A DNA stretch of 10,061 bases from Smittium culicis (lineage: Eukaryota; Kickxellomycota; Harpellomycetes; Harpellales; Legeriomycetaceae), in contig LSSN01000883.1 in NCBI GenBank assembly GCA_001970855.1, positions 4,167 to 14,227 on the forward strand, given 5' to 3'. Positions within the stretch are counted from its first letter, which is position 1, and each line of letters begins with the position of its first letter. Under the pieces are notes generated by a model that was given only the letters and a program-made list of their open reading frames with translations, searched no databases and was not told the DNA's origin. This document shows positions 1-7,676 of this stretch, one piece after another. Both the position numbers and the translations under genes were made by a program.

Positions 1-1573
1 TATTATTGGCTAATCTATTTAATCCATTTGATTATATTTTCTAGTTGAATATAGTAATGAAATAAATTTTGAAGCTAAGGAATTTTTTAATAGGTAAAGT
101 TCTGCTCCTCAAAAGAATCTTCCATTTATATATTTTTTCATTTACTTTGATATACAAATCAGATTTTGAGCATATTTTTATTTATTTGATAAAATATATA
201 ATCTCTTGCACATTTAGTATTATAGAGTTGTTTTTTTTTTTATTCAGGTCTTCGAAGATCTAAGGAAATAGTAATGCTTCATTATTTATATACATAGGAA
301 ATATTGCTAAAAGGGTTATTATTGACACATTATATTGTTATTAGATAAAAATTTAATATTTTTGTACTTTAATTTACTAATGGAAAAATTTAAAATTTTT
401 TTTAAATAAATATAATTTCCAAAGATCTATTTGGGAGATTCTTACGAGGAGTGCAATATTTTCTATTAAACTTTTCCTTTGCTTCAAATTATATTTAGGG
501 AATAGATTTATATAGAGAATCCATAAAACGGAATAAATATATAGTCAATAATACTTACCAATTATTATTATTGAATAAAATTACAAGGAAGAAAAGTTGG
601 TCACATCTTTATAATGCCTGATTTAATTGTTTTAGAATAAAACCCAAGATACACATTCTAACCAGAAATTTATAGCAATATTCTTATATGCATTGTAAAA
701 ATTCAAGTTATAAACTATTTTGATTTAAAAGATTCAAGCATAATTGTGTTTTTTTTTTTGGTTTATTTTTTTGTTTAATGTTTTATCTGTATATAGTTAG
801 AACTTGTATTTGCTGGTAAAATTTATTTCGAGCATAAAAATTTTTAGGGTCTTTGGAGCTGAAGTGGGAAAGGGTTGATACTGAATGCTTACTAATTATT
901 TTAATACTCGTATCGAACCAAGTATACAAATAAAGTGGAAGGTCGAGGTGTTTTGTGAAATTTTAATATCAAAAGATATATAATCAAAATAAGGAAGAAA
1001 TTTCATTATTGGAAATTTATCAGTGATTATGTAATAATGTAAAAGTATATAAGTTAAATATTTCTATATATCATCAAAAGTAGCTAATATTTAGATAAAA
1101 ATTAAAGGATTAACGTTATTGACTAAGTTTGAGCTTCTTCAAATGCAAAAGAACATATATCATGGGGAGCGGTATTGATGGATTAAATATTATATTTAAC
1201 TAAGATGAAGAAAAAAAAAGTATATGTAATATAGTTATAATAGTGTGTTTACGTAGTGACTATTTTAAGGCAGTATTAATACAAAAAAAGAATCAAGAAC
1301 TAAAAAAGGCGAATAAAAATAAATATAAAGACGCAGAGTTTGTTATTAAAAAAGTAATACAAAATTTTTTTTGAACAATCAGAGGATAAAATTGTAAGTG
1401 CATACAAACAATGGTCACTAATGTACGCAAAAATGGGTCAAATATATTGGGTCCAAGAGATAGATATTGTTATTGAAATAAAATATATACATGGGTACGA
1501 AGTAAGTGTAATAACGCACCGCTCGTCCTAATCGCCTTCCAAAAAAAAAAAAAAGGTGGAGACTAAATTTAAA
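1..1573. other. Gene-free AT-rich intergenic region
   Basis: No coding region is supported here. The longest open frame (69-263, plus) has no plausible composition, domain or splice context. The stretch is dominated by A/T runs, for example a T run near 230-241, a T run near 750-760 and an A run near 1541-1554. A 10-bp palindrome, TCTTCGAAGA, lies at 249-258. No tRNA, tandem array or terminal inverted repeat was recognised. The part nearest 1573 must hold the 3' UTR of the minus-strand FIBP-like gene; a T-rich run on the minus strand follows its stop codon within about 20-35 bases. Confidence 0.6.
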
Positions 1574-4475
1574 TTACTTGTACAACTTTGCGATGATTAA
1601 TTTGACGCCGCCAAACACGAGGCTAAACTCTTTTGAACCATTTGAAATCCCAATAGCATTAAGATCGGAAATTGTTAGAAATGAGCCTACAGCTCTAGAT
1701 TCGCGATAGCTGCTACTGTTTACAAAATTATCGTTAGTATTGCTTTTAATGGCTTCAGAGTAGTTAATCTCGTCATAAATAGGGCCAGATTCACTGGCGT
1801 TGGATGAATTATTGTTGCTGGTACTCTTGTCGATATTGGCACTGTGAATGATCTGGTCTTGGCCTACATCCCTTAATTTTGAGGAGCTGCTGTTATTGCT
1901 GGCTTTGTTTCCTTCGCTTCTGGAGCTGTTGTTATTACTAGTATCTGTAACGCATTTTCTCAAAACATTGACGCAAACATCTACAATGAAAATAAAGTCG
2001 TCTTTACAGCACCCAATTGAACTCAAATAGCTTAAGATTTTATCCACAACGTGGGAAAAAATGCTTCGTCTGCTCTTACTATTTCCAAGCATAACGACTA
2101 CTTGGAGCATGTGCTTCACAATAAATCGTATATGCGCGCTAGTCAAGACTGATTTAATCCATGGAGCTGTATCATTATTGCCATTACTAGCTGCTGATCC
2201 ATGTGGCTGTGAAGACTGATATGGTGTGTTTTGTGGACGTTGTAGTGGAGTTGATAATGACGACAAGGGTCTGGGTAAGTCAGGGGCCAAAGCTAAACCA
2301 GTCGGTGCCACGTTTTCAGTAGCTGCTCTGGCTATCTTATAGGTAAGCGGTTGAATATGCTTATTTTGTAGTTGTTTAGGGTCTAGCAATGGCCCATTGT
2401 TTTGGATATCTACTCGACAGTTTTGAGTATCGAAATCTTGATGATGCTCAGCTGAATTTATTTTATTGCCGAATTCTTTTAAATTCTCGAATTTAATTGA
2501 AGTGGTGTTATTTTTGGAGATTAGCTTTGTTTGATCATCTTTATCTTGGGGCGACGAGTTTGTGAATCTTATACTGCTAGAGTCTGGATAGTTATTGCTA
2601 ATAGTATCTGGGCTGTTTATAAGCAAGCTTTGAGAAAATTCGTTATTTTTGGCTGTTTTGGCAGTCATAATGTTTTTATTGTTGCTGGGTAGGGAATTGG
2701 TAATCCCAAATTGGTCTTTTTCTTCTGAAGGAGTGCTTATATTAATACTACATTTATCGATTTGGGTTATTTCTAAGATTTTTCCGTTCGGTTTAACAAT
2801 TAACTTTGTCTGTTTATCTATATTTCCACTGGAGTTATAGTTATTTTCAACAGTTGGTTTAATCGTATCAGAGTTTACTTTTAATTTTTCTGAAACCGAA
2901 AAATCAGACATTCGCTTAGAATTAGGCTCATTGGGGCTTCCGGGAGCACTATATATAGCAGAGTTGTGGCCAGAAACGGCCAGGATGGACGATCCTACAT
3001 TAGTAGATAAATTTCCATTATTAGTCTTACCAGGTATGTTGGTACTACCTGAAACCAATCCAAGCTTTCCTTTGATATTCCATAGTTTATTAATTTCAAT
3101 TTGCTTTACAAAGCCTATGTGGCTATTAGCAGCGTTGCTATCAGACTTAGACATACTGTCACCAGGCTTATAATATTTGTTGATACACTCGAAAACCAGC
3201 TTTGAAAATATATCAAATGTATCTTTTTCTTCTACTAGCTTTGCTATTAGTTTTTTAGCTATTAGTATTAGTCTTTCGTTGAACAGATCATCAAGACTTC
3301 CATCAGCGGTATTAACGACAGTACCTGCTAACTCGTTGCCAAAATTTTCATTAAATGAAGGCGTTTTAGCATCGTTAAATTGAGTACCAGCGCTTATATT
3401 AGTTGGGTTATTCAAGTTTTTAGTTGAATAATAAGTTTGGTCGTTGACTTTAATTTCTACTTCTTGAATATTATCAAAGTCGATATTATCTTGATTATAC
3501 TCTCGATCGTCATAGGAGCTATTATTAAGCGTGCAAAATTCATAATTTGCAGAGCTGGATTCGTTAGATACATACTTGAGGTTAAAGTTTATAACAGTAT
3601 AGAAATCCATAATTATTTGTGAGCAGTAGTCAAAATCAGAAAATTTGTATATAGATAATGATTTTTTTAATACGTCAATTTTATTTATGCGTATAAAAGC
3701 AACGCTTAGGTACTGTTCTGATAAAACTACAGGTAGCTGGAATTTCTCTAAAATTTTTTTCAAGATTCCGCTGGAACCCTCGCTTTCCACAAATTTTAAA
3801 ATACGGCGGCAATTGTCGTACTGTCTCTGTAAGCTTGGGAGTAATACGCCAGTTTTATTATAAATTTCGACCAAATTTCTTTTTGTTCGAGATCGACTTT
3901 TGTAATATAAAAATTCGCGTATTACTGGTTCGTCAAAAGTATAATACCTATTTTCGAAGGTAAATGTGTGAGTTTAGGTCTATTTCAAATAAAAAGATAA
4001 TAATGTAAGTTATATTACATTTCTATGACTTGGATCTTTATTGGGATCGGGAGGGAAAATATATTTGATTGATCCAAAAAGTATTGAGGGTTATGCAGGT
4101 GAGATTCAAGGAAGTTTATTAGTTGAAGTTGATTAACAATGTATGACATTAACAATTCATCTTGCGAGTACCATTTATCTTCAGTTTGAATTTTGTTGAA
4201 AATGGCATTTTCTAAAAGAGGGGGTGTGGTAATAATTTATGTAGTAAAGATTTTAAAACACGTTATATATGGTATAAGTTATGTATGCTAAAAATCTTAC
4301 GAGAGTGACCAGATAGATATAAGCTGAATATAAATTCGTCTATTACTGGAACAGAGGTTGTAAATACGCTGTATTGGAGCGAATCGCTTGAAGTCTGACC
4401 ACTATTAAATATCTTTAGCCTTTGTGAGAGATATTTCTTAGAAGTTGGGAGAAATGAAGAAAATGCATTAGCCAT
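1574..4475 (-). CDS. FIBP-family protein (acidic FGF intracellular-binding protein homologue), 3 exons, 913 aa
   Basis: The proposed model joins exons 4475-4301, 4211-4019 and 3947-1574 (stop TAA). Introns are 88 nt (donor GTAAGA, acceptor TTTTAG) and 71 nt (donor GTAATA, acceptor AAATAG), with phases 1 and 2 that fit exactly. The ATG at 4475 follows an in-frame TAA. The long open frame starting at 3874 begins with TTG and merely continues exon 3.

Family features, from memory of animal FIBP, run in order. They are VIDEFIFSLYLSGHS (about 44-58), FSLPIPIKIQVIE then YYTFDE (about 109-129), the KTGVLLPSLQRQYDN stretch (about 154-168), YKFSDFDYC (about 223-231) and KGKLGLVSG (415-423). A helical block (718-789) and the C-terminal KLIIAKLYK end complete the match.

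Animal FIBP is about 360 residues. The excess here is two low-complexity linkers, about 424-716 and 790-880. No signal peptide or membrane span is visible, so it is probably cytosolic or nuclear. The animal protein is named for binding FGF1, a ligand fungi lack; its role here is unknown. Confidence 0.85.
3948..4018 (-). other. Intron 2 of the FIBP-like gene (71 nt, phase 2)
   Basis: On the minus strand it begins GTAATA and ends AAATAG. Without splicing, the upstream frame meets a TAA three codons after the IQVIE segment. With splicing, AT and G join to give Met, and the reading continues directly into YYTFDEP. The family's conserved IE-x-YY-x-FDE junction is thereby restored. A CCTAAACTC stretch about 35 nt before the acceptor could serve as the branch site. 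Confidence 0.82.
4212..4300 (-). other. Intron 1 of the FIBP-like gene (89-nt span, phase 1)
   Basis: On the minus strand it begins GTAAGA at 4300 and ends in a pyrimidine-rich CCCCCTCTTTTAG at 4212. Splicing joins the SLYLSGHS segment to QNAIFNKIQ, which lines up with the animal FIBP segment that follows its LWLDGYS motif. Without splicing, the exon 1 frame runs only 12 further codons to a stop. Confidence 0.82.
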
Positions 4476-4562
4476 TGTGGGAGAGTATATTTAAAAGCGA
4501 TTGTGGTTAACCTAGATCAAGCTAGAGCTATATTTCTGAAGTAAAAGTTTGATCAACTTTTA
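4476..4562. promoter_or_regulatory. Short putative 5' flank of the FIBP-like gene
   Basis: Only 87 bases separate the FIBP-like ATG (minus strand, 4475) from the first base of the inverted-repeat element at 4563. On the minus strand a TTTAAATATA stretch lies 10-20 bases from the ATG. That is probably too close for a TATA box unless the 5' UTR is very short. Core promoter or 5' UTR sequence may therefore lie inside the element. A palindromic GGTTAACC sits at 4505-4512. Confidence 0.35.
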
Positions 4563-4737
4563 TGGGGCCAACACTGTTTAACTATTTTAAAAATCATAAT
4601 TGGATAAGCCATATTAAATTCATTTGTTATTGGATATTAATATATAACCAGCCAATGATTTATTATACGCTTTATTAATTTATTATATTGTATTTTGGTT
4701 GGATAATTTTGGTAGTTCAAAAGATGCCAACCCGCCC
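4563..4737 (+). repeat. Left terminal inverted repeat of the 1-kb element
   Basis: This arm pairs with 5419-5594. Conserved landmarks from the outer end inward are GGGCCAACAC, then ATAATTGGATAA at offset 33, TGTTATTGGAT, GCCAATGA and TAATTTTGGTAG near offset 141. The same landmarks occur in the same order in the right arm, so this is true divergence of one repeat and not coincidental A/T richness. Confidence 0.72.
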
Positions 4738-4812
4738 TTGAAAGTGTTAAATTATAAATTAAAAAGAGCAATGAATATTAAATTTATTTGCGGCTGTTTT
4801 TATTCGCTATTG

Positions 4813-4925
4813 TATGCCAACCTATCAATTTAGGCGTAGTTGGACCATTTTATAGAAATCATTTCTATCTAGCCAACATCTATATGTTCTTAATAATTTA
4901 CTATTAAATGCAGTCCATTGGCATA
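4813..4925. repeat. Nested inverted repeats inside the 1-kb element
   Basis: TATGCCAA at 4813-4820 is matched by its exact reverse complement TTGGCATA at 4918-4925. Between them GTTGG (4840-4844) pairs with CCAAC (4873-4877). At the centre a perfect 8+1+8 palindrome, ATAGAAAT-C-ATTTCTAT, occupies 4852-4868. This could be a smaller element nested in the larger one, or a structural or transposase-binding region of it. The centres do not coincide exactly, so a single clean hairpin is unlikely. Confidence 0.45.
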
Positions 4926-5418
4926 ATAAGTCCCTAAAGTTGTAAATAATAATAGTAATTATAGTGCATAAAAACCCTAAAGAATATAATATACTAGGCA
5001 TTTTTAATGAAAGTGTTTACTCTATTATTATACAACGATTAATTAAGTAAACTTTATATTACAGAGTTTAAACATATAGGGATAGATAGTTTGTTAGGGG
5101 AGAATATTCAAAAGCTAGTCAATACATAATCGAGATAATTGATAAATTTTGGTCTATTTCTTAATAAAAATATGTATACTATATCGATCTTGCTGAATGA
5201 GTGGATATTGTTTTTTGTGAATATAGTAAATGTGATTAAGGTGCAGCCAATTGAGTGATGATTAACGAGAGTACAGAATTTATCCCGGAGAGTTGCACCA
5301 AGAATGTCATAGACCTAATAAAAAACCCGGCCAAACTAGGCCAATTTTTTTCATTAGTCGGATCAGAAACTGATTTTTTTTTTTTAGTACGGTTTTTAAA
5401 TTAGTTTATTATTTTTAG

Positions 5419-5594
5419 GGGTGGGAGTCTTTTTTTTGAGCTACCAAAATTAAGCAACTAAATGACAAATTGATAAATCAATATAGTATTTTAATAATTC
5501 ATTGGCCATTAACTGTTATGCATCCAATAACATATGATTTTTATAAGGTTTATCCAATTATAATTTTCATACAGTTCTAGATGTGTTGGCCCTG
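5419..5594 (-). repeat. Right terminal inverted repeat of the 1-kb element
   Basis: This is the reverse-complement partner of 4563-4737, ending CAGGGCCAACAC when read inward. The two arms differ by scattered substitutions and a net indel of about one base over roughly 140 bases. That implies an old insertion that has drifted since it arrived. Confidence 0.72.
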
Positions 5595-6285
5595 TTGAGG
5601 GTTAAAACACAAATTGTTTAGCTTGTTATGGCTATATTGAGTTGAGTTTAGTTGATATTTATTGGATATAGAAGTATATGTTTACAGTTATGTAACAATT
5701 ATAAATAAAAAAAATACAGCCAAATTTGTTTCTAATATGTTTTATAAAGACAAATATGTTGGTATGATAATTAATGGCAACTTATGGCCCAAAAAAAGAA
5801 ATAGTTATGAAAAGTATTTTAAAAAAGTAGGAGACAAATATCGCCTTTTTTGAGAGATGTTGCAATTATTCCATCATAAAGGAAACAAAAATTACTAAGA
5901 GATGCGAATTGGTGCGCAATTTAGCCTTAGTTTGCTTTAAAAACTTTACAAACTAACTGTATTCAAAAACCAGCGGTTCATTTTAATAGATCCGCAATAT
6001 CAGTAAACATGGCAGCATACGCTAATTATTGGTTAGTTATGAATGTTAGATGGAAAATCAGAAAAAAAAAAGTATTGGCAGCCACTTTCCAAATAAGTTG
6101 ATCTAATAACTAACTAACTATGCTTCGCAATCATTCGCTTCTAGTATATACCAATACTTGGTCAATAACACGACTTGCACTTTAATCAACTGGTCAATTA
6201 TATTATTTACAAGAGCGAGCTATCTTACGAAAATCTTATGATAAATAAAGGTATCAGGGGATCTATTGGTAGATAACTTCTAAAA
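5595..6285. other. Intergenic region with no supported gene
   Basis: This stretch has no recognisable protein-coding gene, RNA gene or repeat. The plus-strand frame 5656-5853 is open for 65 codons but starts on TTG and is Lys/Asn/Tyr-rich, as expected of open AT-rich DNA. A short minus-strand open stretch from a possible acceptor AG near 6220 to a TAG near 6119 encodes about 33 residues. It could be a terminal exon, but nothing links it to a gene. Single TTGGC motifs occur outside the neighbouring element, for example near 6076. Confidence 0.45.
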
Positions 6286-6499
6286 ATGCCTGGCGGTCTA
6301 TTAACAAGTTTTTATGCTTTTAGGGTAAACAGTCGATATCTGAAACTTTCTAGTCCCATTGTAAATACTTCAGGCTTTGCAATTGAGTGAGCACATTTCA
6401 GCTACCAAGAAATGATGCATAAATAATAAGAGCTGCAACCAAATTCAAACCAGGAGCAAATATAAATCTACGCGCTTTAATTCAGAGAAGTTAATGTAA
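6286..6499 (+). CDS. Speculative two-exon small protein (48 aa)
   Basis: ATG at 6286 has A at -3 and an in-frame TAA just upstream. The first exon (6286-6386) encodes 33 codons with a balanced composition that is unusual for this AT-rich stretch (it begins MPGGLLTSFYAFR). It ends at GA followed by a strong donor, GTGAGC. A CCAG acceptor at 6450-6453 gives a 67-nt intron, close to the two introns of the FIBP-like gene. The frame then continues for 15 codons to TAA. The product would be basic, Ser/Arg/Tyr-rich and free of acidic residues at its N-terminus, which could suit a mitochondrial import signal. No family is recognised, and no long conserved frame supports it; chance is a serious alternative. 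Confidence 0.2.
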
Positions 6500-6811
6500 T
6501 TGTGAATGAGAGGAAGAACTGGGCCTTACGCTTAATTAGAGCTAGTATTTGGGAGCAATCTACTTCCTTTCCAGAATCTGGTAAAAAAAAAAGGCAAAAA
6601 TAATTTTCTCACTATAGTAAAGTATGAGGCTATTTTTTAACTAACTAGCCAGGAAAAACCAATAGATAGACGATTTGCGACCTGAAACAGTAATCACTTT
6701 GCTGTGTGACGGTTCACCAAAATCGATGTCAGCTCTACTAAAATGTGTAATGCTAGCAAATATTACATAACAAAACAAACAATAGAAGAAATTGCACTGT
6801 TTCACGATCAT
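6477..6811 (-). CDS. Speculative spliced secreted protein (N-terminal exons only)
   Basis: ATG at 6811 opens a frame with a textbook signal peptide: Lys near the start, a Phe/Tyr/Cys/Leu hydrophobic core, then SRA before DIDFGEP. A candidate intron of 68 nt (6645-6578) has donor GTTAGT and an acceptor preceded by a 10-T tract and ACCAG. A weaker donor, GTCGCA at 6681, is in the same phase. Exon 2 from 6577 reads on in frame as SGKEVDCSQILALIK. It then either ends at TAA 6477 or splices again at a good GTAAGG donor at 6529. The downstream structure could not be resolved, so the 3' limit is provisional. No domain is recognised. The end overlaps the plus-strand candidate by about 20 bases. Confidence 0.25.
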
Positions 6812-7250
6812 ATGTTTTTGCAATAAAAAAAATTCATTTGCCTCGAAATGTGATTAGGCAGCTATTTCTCTATAGTTTATTTTTGCGCTAGAAATTGGCA
6901 TTCATTTCTCCTGTAACGCCGTCAAACATTGACGTTTTTGTTTCTTACTCTTTTTGCTGCCTAAACATAGCTGATCATAAATATGCGAGTGCTATTCGTC
7001 CAACTCTATATGTTGTTATTTTTTTTTTTCTTTTCCAGATTTGAATCTAACCTAGTTTAACTTATGCCAGCCCTTTCGTCCACTAACGCGTTTTTTACTT
7101 TATAAATCAAGGGGCGAGGGAGAATCTATTAGTGCCATATTTTTGACTGTGCAGTAATATCCGGATTTTCAATCAAACATATATCACCCTTTCTGTTAAA
7201 TTTCTAAGCGCATTTCCTAAATTGCTGCCCAAACATTCACATTCACTTAA
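6812..7250. other. Intergenic region, no supported gene
   Basis: No gene is supported. A plus-strand stretch near 7017-7040 (T run then CTTTTCCAG) resembles a 3' splice site, but no matching exon was found. A short frame from ATG at 6983 encodes a hydrophobic stretch of about 20 residues created by the T run. The promoter of the minus-strand candidate at 6811 would lie in this region if that gene is real. Confidence 0.45.
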
Positions 7251-7438
7251 CCCTTTCATGGGCGGTAGGCTATTTTTGGATCACACAATATAGCCAATTA
7301 TATTCAATGAAAATCTATTAATTCTGAGGCCCTAAGAATTATTGGTAAATAGTATAAATCAGCAAATAAATAATTTATTTATAAACCACTGACAAATGAT
7401 TAAATTCAATTATTTAAAGTGTGTTGAACGGGAAAGGG
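7251..7438. mobile_element. 188-bp TTAA-flanked MITE (piggyBac-like ends)
   Basis: CCCTTTC at 7251-7257 and its exact reverse complement GAAAGGG at 7432-7438 bound a 188-bp AT-rich segment. Each end is directly flanked outside by TTAA (7247-7250 and 7439-7442). TTAA duplications with termini starting CCC are the signature of piggyBac-type elements. The interior has no coding capacity but contains small palindromes, such as AATTCT...AGAATT around 7319-7339, as is usual for MITEs. The perfect terminal repeat is only 7 bp, which keeps the call below certainty. It lies about 240 bp upstream of the peptidase start codon. Confidence 0.6.
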
Positions 7439-7588
7439 TTAAAGTGGCTGTGCTCTTAATTCGCTATTTTATCATTAGAAAACTATTATCAAGCTGTTAA
7501 GGAATCAAGATATCTGATTAATATAAATACAAGCTCATTTTCATCCGTGGATTGCGAATGTACTATTTTTCTTTATAATCTAATATAT

Positions 7589-7594
7589 TATAAA
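7589..7594 (+). promoter_or_regulatory. Possible TATA box of the DPP5 gene
   Basis: TATAAA lies 83 bases upstream of the ATG at 7677. A pyrimidine-rich stretch (about 7610-7660, TGCCTCTCT and CCCCTCT) follows, as is common before fungal transcription starts. AT-rich DNA yields such hexamers by chance, so only the position supports it. Confidence 0.35.
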
Positions 7595-7676
7595 GTGTTA
7601 CTTAATTTATTTGCCTCTCTGTAATTATATTACTTGGCCTTGTCGCTAGCCCCCTCTAAACGAGCTTTGCAAACAC

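Larger units (their letters stand above)
4563..5594. mobile_element. Non-autonomous DNA-transposon-like element with ~175-bp terminal inverted repeats
   Basis: The sequence from 4563 inward matches the reverse complement of the sequence from 5594 inward, at nearly identical offsets. Counted blocks are 35 of 40 bases identical without gaps (4596-4635 against 5561-5522) and 18 of 19 (4704-4722 against 5452-5434). The termini are TGGGGCCAACAC on the left and CAGGGCCAACAC on the right (reverse complement). Similarity fades near 4737 and 5419 and is not evident outside the ends. The CAGGG start resembles hAT-type termini, but the flanking 8 bp (AACTTTTA left, TTGAGGGT right) do not match. Superfamily is therefore unassigned. 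No intact transposase is present, so it is a large MITE-like or decayed copy. Its left end is 88 bp upstream of the FIBP-like start codon. Confidence 0.72.

Noticed and set aside
69..263. 64-codon plus-strand open frame rich in Phe, Ile and Leu
   Set aside because: It begins at TTG and not ATG, its hydrophobic composition follows directly from T-rich DNA, and it shows no domain or splice context.
860..875. GGGAAAGGGTTGA near 865, resembling the right end of the TTAA-flanked MITE
   Set aside because: No TTAA, no left partner and no internal similarity to 7251-7438, so it is a chance match.
1848..3863. Several plus-strand open frames of 60-80 codons opposite the FIBP-like gene
   Set aside because: These are antisense shadows of exon 3; their leucine-rich runs come from reading the Asn/Ser codon repeats on the wrong strand.
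1574..3874. Single-exon 766-residue protein starting at 3874
   Set aside because: The first codon is TTG. The frame stays open upstream to 3947 with conserved family residues, so this is only a truncated view of the spliced gene.
5329..5352. GGCC-loop-GGCC hairpin followed by a T run, resembling a bacterial terminator
   Set aside because: The genome is eukaryotic and no gene ends there. The GGCCAA pair is better explained as part of the repeated motif of the surrounding element.
4507..5605. A larger TTAA-bounded element (TTAACC at 4507, GGGTTAA ending 5605) enclosing the inverted repeats
   Set aside because: The sequences next to the two TTAA sites (CCTAGATC and CCCTCAAC inward) are not convincingly alike, and clear arm similarity begins only at 4563 and 5594.
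5656..5853. Plus-strand open frame of about 65 codons
   Set aside because: The first start codon is TTG, the composition is the Lys/Asn/Tyr mix expected of AT-rich DNA, and no family or splice partner could be found. A decayed exon cannot be excluded.
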